Assembly (NCBI GenBank): GCA_949472775.1
Contig: CASWVG010000022.1
Span: 1-39,639 of the forward strand
Reading direction: 5' to 3'
From: an uncultured Lachnospiraceae bacterium
GTDB taxonomy: Bacteria; Bacillota; Clostridia; Lachnospirales; Lachnospiraceae
Length of the DNA stretch: 39,639 bases
This document shows, piece by piece, positions 33,281-39,639 of the stretch. The notes beneath the pieces are model-generated. The model ran no database searches. It was not told the DNA's origin and worked only from the letters and a program-made list of their open reading frames with translations. The translations under genes were made by a program, and so were the position numbers. Every line of letters begins with the position of its first letter. Position 1 is the stretch's first letter.

Positions 33281-33304
33281 GAGAATGCCTTTTTTGGCAT
33301 TCTC
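33281..33304 (+). terminator. Hairpin after the LytTR gene
   Basis: GAGAATGCC (33281-33289) and GGCATTCTC (33296-33304) form a perfect 9-bp stem with a T6 loop. There is no T tract after it, so terminator function is probable but not typical. Confidence 0.55.
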
Positions 33305-33410
33305 CCAAATAGGACGGCGTTTCGAACCGACTCCTGGAACTTCCAGGTCAGCTATGCAGGCCTGGCGAAACAGCCGCTTGTGTGAGTGGCTTATCGTTCA
33401 TCTCACACTG

Positions 33411-34247
33411 TCAGAGCGTCACAATCACACCGCCGTCGTTGGCATACATACTGCTGACCCCGGCGGTGTCCATAACCAGAATCCGTTTGTAGGAGGCACG
33501 CTTCTCCATCAGGCTTCGCATATACGCCGCCCGCTCTGCACAGTTGCAGTGGGTAATCATCAGCGTTCTCTCCTCCGGGTTCTCCACATCGCCCACGATA
33601 AAGTCCGCCAGTCTGGCAAGCGCCTTATTGATGCCGATCGCCTGTCCCTTCTGCTCAATGACGCCGAGATTTCCCACCATAACAGGTTTGATATTCAGGG
33701 TAGACGCCACCAGCGCCTTCACGCCGCTTAAGCGACCGTTCTTTCTGAGCGTTTCCAGATTATCCAGCACAAAATAGGTGCGCATCTTCCTCTTAAAGGT
33801 TTCCACCACCTCTACCGTCTCCTCAAAACCAAGCCCTGCCTCCTTGCAGGCGATGATTTTTTCCACGAGCTGGGTCTCCCCACAGCTTGCGGACTCGGAA
33901 TCCACCACATGGATCTTCTTTTCGCCGTACTTCTCTCTGTAGAGGCTCCTGCCCAGTTCCGCGCTGTTATAGCTGCCGCTTAAGTGGGAGGAAAGGGTCA
34001 CCGCATAGATTTCCTCTGCCCCGTCATGATATGCCTCCCGAAATCTCTCCGGGGACGGACAGGACGATTTCGGGCACTGCGGGTAATCCGCCACCTTCCG
34101 CAGGAACTCCTTCTGATTAAAGCTCTCGTCGTCCTGAATGATATAGTCGCCCACTTCCAGCCCAAGCGGAACGATTTCAAATCTGCTGTCATTTTTATAT
34201 TCTACGGGCAGCTCACAACAGCTGTCCACCACAATCTTGTAACCCAT
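33411..34247 (-). CDS. DegV family fatty-acid-binding protein
   Basis: Soluble protein of 278 residues with the DegV two-domain fold, known to bind fatty acids for the FakA kinase in Firmicutes. Characteristic segments are IVVDSCCELP near the start, SSCPSPERF, VTLSSHLSGSYNSA, VVDSESASCGETQLV, and near the end GAGGxx-like SSMYANDGGVIVTL. The ATG at 34247 has GGAGGCTTT upstream. It has no fak-like partner in the window. It is flanked by plus-strand genes and appears monocistronic. Confidence 0.93.
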   Translation of the reverse strand: MGYKIVVDSCCELPVEYKNDSRFEIVPLGLEVGDYIIQDDESFNQKEFLRKVADYPQCPKSSCPSPERFREAYHDGAEEIYAVTLSSHLSGSYNSAELGRSLYREKYGEKKIHVVDSESASCGETQLVEKIIACKEAGLGFEETVEVVETFKRKMRTYFVLDNLETLRKNGRLSGVKALVASTLNIKPVMVGNLGVIEQKGQAIGINKALARLADFIVGDVENPEERTLMITHCNCAERAAYMRSLMEKRASYKRILVMDTAGVSSMYANDGGVIVTL

Positions 34248-34479
34248 AAAGCCTCCGCAACCGTTTCATATAGTATTTATTACTACTTATACTATCATAG
34301 AATACCCCATTTTGCAAATCACATTTATTCATTGCAAATCCCCGGCAATTATCTTACAATCAAAGATACACGGGCAAAAGCTCGGATCAGAACAAATGTA
34401 TGTAAGAATCAGTCTATATACAAGGTTGAAATCTTTGATCTGCAAAAGAAGCATAGAAAATAAGACGGAGAGGCATCAC

Positions 34480-34983
34480 ATGATCGCATTACAGATAAAA
34501 AATATCAAACAATTTATGAACCAGTTTCTGGCGGGGGACACTTTCGACTCCTTTTTGCTGGAGCAGGCTTCCATCAGCACCTACAACACCTTCACCATAG
34601 ACGGCCGCGAAAACAGGGCGTTCTACACTTCCGAAGAATGGGAGGACGCAGAAACCAGACCCTACGAATTTACGCAGTGGAAAAAAATACGATCTGTCTG
34701 TTTCGATCTGATCAAAGGAAAGCGCACACCTTGCGCCTTTCATTTCGTACTGCATCTGATCCCCGAATACACGGCCTCCCTCCTGGAAAAAGGAGACACC
34801 TCGGTCACACCGGATCAGGTGAAGGCTTTCATCCTCAACATAAAATATGACGGCTCCGTCCTCACGCTCATCACCGGAACCGCCTTTCACACATTTCTCA
34901 TGGACAAGACGCCGGATGCGCTCTGGGACAGGGCCGTCAGACAATTTTTAACAAAACGGCAGCTCGATTACGAGGAGACATAA
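34480..34983 (+). CDS. DUF5721-like hypothetical protein
   Basis: Soluble protein of 167 residues. MIALQIKNIKQFMNQFLAG, ASISTYNTFTIDGR, and the C-terminal LITGTAFHTFLMDKTPDALWD are shared by an uncharacterised Lachnospiraceae family (DUF5721 by memory). The ATG at 34480 follows GGAGAGG with 6-nt spacing; the frame is open about 55 codons further 5', without a better site. It is convergent with the membrane gene at 35020. No function can be inferred. Confidence 0.8.
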   Translation: MIALQIKNIKQFMNQFLAGDTFDSFLLEQASISTYNTFTIDGRENRAFYTSEEWEDAETRPYEFTQWKKIRSVCFDLIKGKRTPCAFHFVLHLIPEYTASLLEKGDTSVTPDQVKAFILNIKYDGSVLTLITGTAFHTFLMDKTPDALWDRAVRQFLTKRQLDYEET

Positions 34984-35019
34984 ATCTGCTGCTGAGCTTT
35001 AGAAGTTCTTTTCACTCTA

Positions 35020-35367
35020 CTACCACCATCCTCTCTGGTAATACTGCATGGAAACTTCCGCCGCCGCCATCACCATGGCAAATAACAGCATGATGACCAA
35101 CATCAGGATTGCCGGAAAGTCATAGACAAACTTACATTTTTCCGATCCACTTTTATGGTTTTCCACCAGAATCTCAACGCCCAGCAGGATAAAAACAGCA
35201 GGCCAGAACTGAAAGATTATCCCATAATCCAGCGTCGGAACCACGATATGTATGAGAAAAAGCACGCCGAACAAAACAAGCGTCAGCCCAAAGGTTACAG
35301 AACCGACCCGGCGGGTCCGCAAAGTCCCGGATTCCTCCCAGTACCTGTCTTTTTCCTGAATATCCAT
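35020..35367 (-). CDS. Small membrane protein of the sigma-factor operon
   Basis: Protein of 115 residues with three predicted membrane helices (VTFGLTLVLFGVLFLIHIVV, FQFWPAVFILLGVEILV, ILMLVIMLLFAMVMAAA). The FWPAVFILLGVEIL motif resembles the LiaF/DUF5668 type of membrane module linked to envelope-stress regulators. The ATG at 35367 has GGGGAG 8 nt upstream and begins 4 nt after the stop of the preceding gene. It is the last gene of the sigma operon. Confidence 0.82.
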   Translation of the reverse strand: MDIQEKDRYWEESGTLRTRRVGSVTFGLTLVLFGVLFLIHIVVPTLDYGIIFQFWPAVFILLGVEILVENHKSGSEKCKFVYDFPAILMLVIMLLFAMVMAAAEVSMQYYQRGWW

Positions 35368-35371
35368 GTGT

Positions 35372-36058
35372 CTACTCCCCCCCCTGCTCATTTTCCTGTG
35401 CCTCACATTCCTCTGCACTCTGCCTGTCCGGACCCGGTTCTTCCACTTTCTGTCCGTCCGTTTCCGGCTCCTTAGTACTTTGCAGCAGTATCACCGGCTT
35501 CTTTGCGGAATCCGCCTCAACATGCCTGTCGTCTTCCACAGAATCCAGCTTTTTCCCGCGCATCAGCGACACGCCAAACCAGATAATCGCTATGGCAATA
35601 ACTACTCTCGGCACCTCGTCCCTCATGGTATAATAGACCGCTTTGATAAACGGATTGTCCCAGCCCACATAATCCCTGAGCATACCGAATCCCACATTCC
35701 ACAGCATGGAAACACCGATCAGAATGCACACAACCGCCGCAATGTTCCTGTTTTTCTTATCCAGCTTAAAACGGCTCATATCCCAGTTGCCAAACCCGAA
35801 AAGATATTCGTCCTCCAGAACCGCAAACTGCTCTGCATCCATCCCACCGATATTGTTTGCGTGAAAAAAGCTGTATATGTAGAGTGTGATAGGCAGCACT
35901 GCCAGCGCACCGATTCCTGTGATGGAAACCGCGAATGCTCCCAGCATAAAGCCAAGCATAATGCTGACTCCCATCTTCATCAGTCCCATATACATGTGTC
36001 CCGCCCCCGGACAGAGGGAAAACACAAACAACCAAAACTTATTTTTCTGTTTTTTCAT
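35372..36058 (-). CDS. Membrane protein with N-terminal TM2-like hairpin
   Basis: Protein of 228 residues. WLFVFSLCPGAGHMYMGLMKMG resembles the start of TM2-like domains. Four to five membrane helices follow, including FMLGAFAVSITGIGALAVLP, IAAVVCILIGVSMLWNVGFG, and VVIAIAIIWFGVSL. The last 70 residues are hydrophilic and acidic. It sits 4 nt after the putative anti-sigma gene and before the small membrane protein. Function unknown; a role in envelope sensing would fit the operon. Confidence 0.85.
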   Translation of the reverse strand: MKKQKNKFWLFVFSLCPGAGHMYMGLMKMGVSIMLGFMLGAFAVSITGIGALAVLPITLYIYSFFHANNIGGMDAEQFAVLEDEYLFGFGNWDMSRFKLDKKNRNIAAVVCILIGVSMLWNVGFGMLRDYVGWDNPFIKAVYYTMRDEVPRVVIAIAIIWFGVSLMRGKKLDSVEDDRHVEADSAKKPVILLQSTKEPETDGQKVEEPGPDRQSAEECEAQENEQGGE

Positions 36059-36062
36059 CTCA

Positions 36063-36560
36063 TCAATCCTCCTGATCGGTATAATTCTTCAACTTTTCTG
36101 TAACATGCCCAAAATACCGTTTTCTGACATCCGCTCTCTTCTGCCCTTTCAGGTATTTCTCCCATGTCCTGTCTATATCCCTCTGTCTGTCAAGGATATC
36201 CTGCTCCCACGCATCATGCAAGGTCATTTCTTCTGCGCGCACCAGTTCCCGGATACCTGTCTGTGTCCTTTCCTGCGCCTCCGTTCCGTCCACCGGCACG
36301 AGGAAAAGTACCGCCAGAGCCGCCGCCATCCCCACCAAAACCTTAGCACGGTAAGCAAAAAGCGCTCGTTTTCTCTCCTTCTGTTTTCCTGCCCGTATGT
36401 GTGAACGTATGTTTTCTTTCAAGTGTCCCGGTGCGTGCAGCAGTTCCCGTTCCTCAACCGTCTCAATCAGCCGCATCAGTTCTTCCTCAGTCAAAGGAGC
36501 CGGGAGGGAGACGTCACATTTATTCAGTTTTTTTCTCTCTTCCGTAATATTATGTATCAT
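36063..36560 (-). CDS. Putative anti-sigma factor
   Basis: Single-span membrane protein of 165 residues. The cytoplasmic N-terminal half (1-88) is charged and includes LTEEELMRLIETVEERELLHAP and a basic stretch before the helix VLVGMAAALAVLFLVPV (about 89-105); the rest is a charged outer domain. The start overlaps the sigma stop by four bases (ATGA), the usual position for an anti-sigma factor. No zinc-binding HxxxCxxC motif is seen, so it would not be the ZAS type. The assignment rests on position and topology. Confidence 0.72.
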   Translation of the reverse strand: MIHNITEERKKLNKCDVSLPAPLTEEELMRLIETVEERELLHAPGHLKENIRSHIRAGKQKERKRALFAYRAKVLVGMAAALAVLFLVPVDGTEAQERTQTGIRELVRAEEMTLHDAWEQDILDRQRDIDRTWEKYLKGQKRADVRKRYFGHVTEKLKNYTDQED

Positions 36561-37126
36561 GCGCCCTTCTCCTTTTCATACATCCTGCGAAGCATGGTTC
36601 TCGCCCTGTAAATCTGCGTCTGTATGGTCTTTTTCTTAACGCCTCTTTGCCTTGCGATCTCGCCCGCATCCAGTTCATCATAATAATATGCTTTGGCGAT
36701 TTCATCGTAGGGAGGCTTTAAGGACAAGCACCTTGAAAGCAATGTCTCCCGCACCTCCTTTTCAAGGCAGATGCTCTCTGGTGTCTGCTGTACTGCCGCC
36801 TCATTTCCCTCTGCAGTTACCGTGCCCCTGCCGGAAGGCGTTCCCCCATCCGGCGGCCTTGCGCTCTCAAATCCCAGATCCGCCGTGGGGATATTTCGCC
36901 GCCCCGCGCTCTGCAGATAGTCCAGACACTTGTTCGTGGCAATCCGGCAGACCCATGCCTTTTCGTGCCTGCCGTCGAACTCTCCCAGATGCCTGTAGAC
37001 CGATAGAAACGTTTCCTGCGCCAGATCTTCGGAGGCAAAATAATCCGATGTCATTTTATAGCATATTGAAAAAACAAGATGCTGGTAAGAATCAATCAGC
37101 GCTGACAATTGTTCTTCCCTGTTGAT
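36557..37126 (-). CDS. ECF-type RNA polymerase sigma factor
   Basis: Sigma-70 family factor of the extracytoplasmic group. Region 2 is ALIDSYQHLVFSICYKMTSD with the core ASEDLAQETFLSVYRHL and WVCRIATNKCLDYL. Region 4 is LSLKPPYDEIAKAYYYDELDAGEIARQRGVKKKTIQTQIYRAR, seen here in its key parts GEIARQRGV and QTQIYRAR. A low-complexity linker lies between them. No ATG or GTG start exists in frame: the best ribosome site (AGGAGG, complement of 37135-37140) is 8 nt before an ATC codon at 37126, while TTG at 37108 lacks a good site. The start given is the upstream option and uncertain. It heads a four-gene envelope operon. Confidence 0.85.
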   Translation of the reverse strand: MNREEQLSALIDSYQHLVFSICYKMTSDYFASEDLAQETFLSVYRHLGEFDGRHEKAWVCRIATNKCLDYLQSAGRRNIPTADLGFESARPPDGGTPSGRGTVTAEGNEAAVQQTPESICLEKEVRETLLSRCLSLKPPYDEIAKAYYYDELDAGEIARQRGVKKKTIQTQIYRARTMLRRMYEKEKGA

Positions 37127-37161
37127 AGTATCTGCCTCCTTTCCCCCACAAACTTTATACT

Positions 37162-37173
37162 CGCAAATTTGCG
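37162..37173. promoter_or_regulatory. 12-bp palindrome upstream of the sigma gene
   Basis: CGCAAATTTGCG is a perfect palindrome, directly before a TATAAA (complement of 37154-37159) that may be the -10 box of the sigma operon. It may be an operator; no matching -35 is convincing. Confidence 0.4.
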
Positions 37174-37276
37174 TTTCGCGCTTTTCGCCCGATTACATCG
37201 TACATCTGCGCTTCTATATATTATAACGATACCATCCGTTGCGTATCTTCACTATTTTTCTATTTATTTCATTTTT

Positions 37277-37633
37277 TTATTTTTTAGGCTTTGGACTAAA
37301 GGCAAGGCTCGCAAGATATCCGAACACCAGCGCTGCCGCACATCCTACCGCGCCAGTCTTAAAACCGCCCTGAAACAGACCGATAAAGCCGCTCTCATCC
37401 ACAGCCTCCTTCACGCCTTTCATTAAAATATTGCCATAACCGAGAAGCGGCACGCTGGCTCCCGCCCCCGCGAACTCCATAAAAGGCTCATACCATCCGA
37501 CAAAGCTGATCATCGCTCCCACACACACCAGAAGCACCATGACACGTCCCGGCAAAAGCTTCGTCTTTTCCAGAAGAATCTGCACAAGCGCGCAGATCAG
37601 TCCGCCGACCCAGAATGCATTGATATAATCCAT
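37277..37633 (-). CDS. spoVAE: Stage V sporulation protein AE
   Basis: Membrane subunit of the dipicolinate channel of spores, 118 residues with three to four helices. It matches SpoVAE (AEb type) along its length: MDYINAFWVGGLICALVQIL, LLPGRVMVLLVCVGAM, YEPFMEFAGAGASVPLLGYG, and the terminal FGYLASLAFSPKPKK. The ATG at 37633 follows GGAGG with 8-nt spacing. The normal neighbours spoVAC and spoVAD are absent; the upstream gene is shikimate kinase. Expression in the forespore would need a sigma-G promoter, which could not be identified with certainty. Confidence 0.94.
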   Translation of the reverse strand: MDYINAFWVGGLICALVQILLEKTKLLPGRVMVLLVCVGAMISFVGWYEPFMEFAGAGASVPLLGYGNILMKGVKEAVDESGFIGLFQGGFKTGAVGCAAALVFGYLASLAFSPKPKK

Positions 37634-37814
37634 CGTCTTTTCCTCCATATCCAGACTTTCCGATGCCTTTTCAATCCGGCACCAAAATCTTTTTACTGTC
37701 CGTGCAACGAATATTAAATATCAGAAATAATCATCCGCTATACTAGTTTCTGTCATTTGGAATAGATTATGCAAAATCAAAAATTTTATTTTCTTCTCTA
37801 TATACAGCGCAAAC

Positions 37815-37854
37815 GGGAACGTGCCCGGTTTCGCCCGGAATACGTTCCCATTTT
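37815..37854. terminator. Strong hairpin between spoVAE and aroK
   Basis: GGGAACGT (37815-37822) pairs with ACGTTCCC (37842-37849), with an inner CCGG/CCGG pair. On the plus strand ATTTTGTTTTC follows. On the minus strand, where aroK is read, the T tract is poor. It probably ends aroK transcription and can act on plus-strand transcripts. Confidence 0.65.
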
Positions 37855-37892
37855 GTTTTCTTAATTCCTATGCCTTCGCGGTTTCCTGCCAG

Positions 37893-38390
37893 TCAGAAGC
37901 CGGAGGCAATTTGCCCTGCAATTTCACGGATCGACAGCCCTTCACAGTCCACCGTAACGTCCGCGTACCTCTCATAGAGCGGCTGCCGCTCCGCATACAG
38001 TCCGTCCAGATCCTGCCCGTCTCTCAATGTCACACCCCGCTCGGTGAGGTCGCCAAGGCGCTCCCTGATTCCCGAAAGAGGCAGGTAAAGGTACACCACC
38101 GTGCCGATCTGTCTATAATGCGCCATGGCACGTTCCCCATAAACTGCACTGCCTCCGGTGGCAATCACCGTCCGCCGCACGTCCATGGCCTCGCCCACAG
38201 CTTCCTCCGTCCGCCAGAAACCTTCCACACCCTGCTCTGCAATGATCTCATGCAAAAGCTTTCCTTCTCTGCTCTGGATCACCAGGTCTGCGTCCACAAA
38301 GGCATAGCCAAGTTTCTTTGCCAGCACCACGCCCACTGTACTTTTCCCCACACCGGGCATACCTATTAAAACAATATTATTTCCATTCAC
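37893..38390 (-). CDS. aroK: Shikimate kinase
   Basis: Phosphorylates shikimate at C3 for chorismate synthesis. The 165-residue protein has Walker A GMPGVGKST (10-18), FVDADLVIQ with the shikimate-binding Asp, GFWRTEE, the conserved ATGGSAVY and the C-terminal ERQPLYERYADVTVD with the family's RxPLY-type arginine. It is of usual length. The gene is solitary. Two TTATGTAAAC motifs lie between it and ridA, immediately upstream of its ATG. Confidence 0.96.
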   Translation of the reverse strand: MNGNNIVLIGMPGVGKSTVGVVLAKKLGYAFVDADLVIQSREGKLLHEIIAEQGVEGFWRTEEAVGEAMDVRRTVIATGGSAVYGERAMAHYRQIGTVVYLYLPLSGIRERLGDLTERGVTLRDGQDLDGLYAERQPLYERYADVTVDCEGLSIREIAGQIASGF

Positions 38391-38393
38391 AAC

Positions 38394-38438
38394 TTATGTA
38401 AACCCTTCCCGTCTGCCTTGTTTTGAGTTATGTAAACT
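38394..38438 (+). repeat. Pair of TTATGTAAACY repeats
   Basis: TTATGTAAACC at 38394-38404 and TTATGTAAACT at 38428-38438, same orientation, 34 bp apart. They fill the gap between aroK and ridA, 4 bp from the aroK ATG. They match the copies at 25403-25582 and 1920. Confidence 0.8.
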
Positions 38439-38462
38439 CATTTCCCTGTGCCGTTCGCTCTT

Positions 38463-38840
38463 CTACTTCAAGTATGCCAGAACCTCCACCTCGCAGAGTA
38501 CGTCTTTCGGGAGCTGTTTCACCGCCACACAGCTTCTCGCCGGCTTCTCGGTGAAATACTTCTCATACACTGCGTTAAATGCCGCAAAATCCGCCATTTC
38601 CGCCAAAAAGCAGGTGGTTTTCACTACCTTGGTATAGTCCGTGCCCGCCTCCGCGAGAATCGCCCCCACGTTCTTCATCGCCTGCTCGGCCTGCTCGGTC
38701 ACATCCTTCCCCTTGATTTCCCCCGTGGCCGGATCAATCGGAATCTGTCCCGACGCAAAGAGAAAATCTCCCGCAATGATTCCCTGGGAATAAGGTCCGA
38801 TCGCTGCCGGTGCTTTTTCTGTCGATACTTTAGTTAACAT
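38463..38840 (-). CDS. ridA: RidA family enamine/imine deaminase
   Basis: Small trimeric enzyme, 125 residues, that hydrolyses reactive enamines formed by PLP enzymes. KAPAAIGPYSQGIIAGDFLFASGQIP is the family start (key parts AIGPYSQ and SGQIP), and ARSCVAVKQLPKDVLCEVE at the C-terminus holds the Arg and the conserved Glu of the active site. The ATG at 38840 follows GAGG with 8-nt spacing. It is a solitary gene. Confidence 0.96.
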   Translation of the reverse strand: MLTKVSTEKAPAAIGPYSQGIIAGDFLFASGQIPIDPATGEIKGKDVTEQAEQAMKNVGAILAEAGTDYTKVVKTTCFLAEMADFAAFNAVYEKYFTEKPARSCVAVKQLPKDVLCEVEVLAYLK

Positions 38841-38881
38841 AACACTTTCCTCTCTTTCCATTTTTTAGTCTTATATAATGC

Positions 38882-38909
38882 GGAAAATGCCTGCATTCCG
38901 GCATTTTCC
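38882..38909 (-). terminator. Hairpin between the 77-residue gene and ridA
   Basis: GGAAAATGCC (38882-38891) and GGCATTTTCC (38900-38909) form a perfect 10-bp stem. On the minus strand GCATTATATAAG follows, so the T tract is poor. Confidence 0.45.
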
Positions 38910-38970
38910 TGCGTGAGATTTAGAATTTCTTCGCGAGTCTGCCCCTGCTGCCGCGTTTTAGAAGTTCTTC

Positions 38971-39204
38971 TCACATTTCTCCAAATCTGGCTTTCACATA
39001 GAAGCCTCTGGCATTTTCGATGACCTCCGTCACCACGCCTTCCCGCTCCAGCATCCGCTCCCTAAAAGGAAAATTGCCCGACATCGCAAGGGACGGGTCT
39101 ATCGTATAATAATAATTGCTGGGAAGAACACCCTCGGTCACCGTAACCTTGTCTCCCTCCTTGAGAAGACCCGGTCGTTCCATCTTAAACTCCATCTCCC
39201 TCAT
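38971..39204 (-). CDS. Hypothetical 77-residue protein
   Basis: Small soluble protein. MERPGLLKEGDKVTVTEGVL, PSNYYYTIDPSLAMSGNFPF and VVTEVIENARGFYVKARFGE suggest a small β-barrel, such as a KOW/SH3-like fold, but this is an impression. The ATG at 39204 has AGGAAGTG upstream; ATG 39195 is possible. A 30-codon upstream reading frame overlaps its start by four bases (ATGA). No known family was recognised. Confidence 0.65.
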   Translation of the reverse strand: MREMEFKMERPGLLKEGDKVTVTEGVLPSNYYYTIDPSLAMSGNFPFRERMLEREGVVTEVIENARGFYVKARFGEM

Positions 39205-39415
39205 GCTCGTCTCACTTCCTTCCCAATCCCATGTACCGGACGCGATGCTGCCTCCCCATACCTTACCGGGACCAGCATACGTCCCGCATCCATTCGGACG
39301 CCAGATTCGTACCAGATAAGTCTACCACATGGGGGCGGCGGCTGTCACCCCATAATTGATCCGTACCGTTCTTGCATACAAGACCATATTTGGGGAATAT
39401 AGTGTACAAAACTGC
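39205..39415. other. Leader of the 77-residue gene; nothing firm
   Basis: No credible full gene. On the minus strand an ATG near 39293 opens a 30-codon frame (MDAGRMLVPVRYGEAASRP...) whose TGA overlaps the next ATG. It lacks a good ribosome site. No tRNA or known RNA was recognised. Confidence 0.35.
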
Positions 39416-39441
39416 AAAAAACAGGAGTGCCGAAGCACCCC
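39416..39441 (-). terminator. UUCG-loop intrinsic terminator, minus strand
   Basis: GGGGTGC, loop TTCG and GCACTCC (complement of 39424-39441) form a 7-bp stem with one G-U pair, followed by TGTTTTTT (complement of 39416-39423). It would stop transcripts entering from the right edge. Confidence 0.85.
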
Positions 39442-39457
39442 CATTCCCTAAACCATC

Positions 39458-39486
39458 TTGCAAAATTCGCAGTGTTGGTTTATAAT
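39458..39486 (+). promoter_or_regulatory. Consensus promoter of a candidate small RNA
   Basis: TTGCAA (39458-39463) and TATAAT (39481-39486) are exactly 17 bp apart on the plus strand. No gene of normal size follows. Confidence 0.8.
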
Positions 39487-39492
39487 CATCTC

Positions 39493-39604
39493 AGAAGCCG
39501 GAGGATATGGCGTGTCCGACGGTTGTTCAATCGGAAACAATAATCAGTTTAAAAATCAAACGGATTACAAGGCTATCCTCTATTGCAGTAGAAGATAGCC
39601 TTTT
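39493..39604 (+). ncRNA. Candidate small RNA or terminated leader
   Basis: The predicted transcript runs from about 39493 to the terminator stem at 39571-39600 (GGCTATC/GATAGCC plus TCTA/TAGA), followed by TTTT at 39601. Its inner part can form TTGTT/AACAA around CAATCGGA. An ATG at 39507 opens a frame to the window end, but GGAGG is only 2 nt away and the frame crosses the terminator, so coding is unlikely. It could also be an attenuator of a gene beyond the edge. Confidence 0.55.
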
Positions 39605-39639
39605 CCGTTACTTGCGGTTGTGTTTATTGTCTATGTATG

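Noticed and set aside
34312..34479. 5' extension of the DUF5721-like gene
   Set aside because: The GGAGAGG at 34467 points to the ATG at 34480; the upstream codons include no plausible domain.
39263..39463. Minus-strand frame of 66 codons at the right edge
   Set aside because: It crosses the UUCG terminator, and its composition and start give no support.
39507..39639. Open plus-strand frame starting MACPTVVQSE and reaching the window end
   Set aside because: GGAGG is only 2 nt from the ATG and the frame is continuous through a strong terminator stem; an RNA is the better explanation, though the edge prevents a final decision.

Overview
The window reads as chromosome from a spore-forming, low-to-mid-GC Firmicute, most likely a gut Lachnospiraceae. 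Support for this: a SpoVAE-type spore protein, an FMN riboswitch with a RibU transporter, a Bce-type peptide-sensing module, DUF1294, DegV and DUF5721-type genes, strong GGAGG ribosome sites and consensus sigma-A promoters. No rRNA, tRNA, CRISPR array, transposase or phage gene was seen. Most genes are on the minus strand.

Layout. 1-3618: the 3' part of a MATE efflux gene, a coiled-coil gene, a Cys-rich protein and an AraC regulator. 3647-17141: a defence island. A Fic protein, hsdM and hsdS form one overlapping operon; hsdR lies at the far end. Between hsdS and hsdR sits about 6.5 kb of visibly AT-rich DNA. It holds four co-oriented genes: an Eco57I/TaqI-like adenine methyltransferase, a large protein with an Hsp90/MutL-type ATPase domain plus a histidine-kinase transmitter, a stand-alone receiver protein and an HNH nuclease. 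This cassette is the best candidate for an undescribed system: a DNA-modification, phosphorelay and nuclease module in the place where prrC sits in the E. coli prr locus. About 0.9 kb of decayed sequence lies just upstream of it.

17309-24156: a TetR regulator, an FMN-binding membrane protein, a BceRS-like two-component pair and a BceAB-like ABC transporter, all on one strand. They are read from a perfect consensus promoter overlapped by a TetR-type operator. Upstream lies ribU behind an FMN riboswitch, so flavin uptake and a predicted covalently flavinylated protein are side by side. 24222-24871: a HigBA-like toxin-antitoxin pair. 24938-30100: small metabolic genes: four GNAT acetyltransferases, a ProXp/YbaK-type editing protein, dCMP deaminase, an HD phosphohydrolase and a frameshifted CPBP protease. 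Two unusual non-coding features occur here: six same-orientation TTATGTWAACY repeats, three of them spaced 22 bp apart, and two copies of a roughly 100-nt structured element placed exactly before two start codons.

30594-39639: argG, DUF1294, an orphan LytTR regulator, DegV, a DUF5721-like gene, an ECF sigma operon with a putative anti-sigma and two membrane proteins, an orphan spoVAE, shikimate kinase, RidA and a 77-residue protein. At the right edge a consensus promoter and a strong terminator on the plus strand bracket a candidate small RNA of about 110 nt.

Functions are read from motifs in the translations. No database search was possible, so family names rest on recognised motifs and the less certain ones are flagged.
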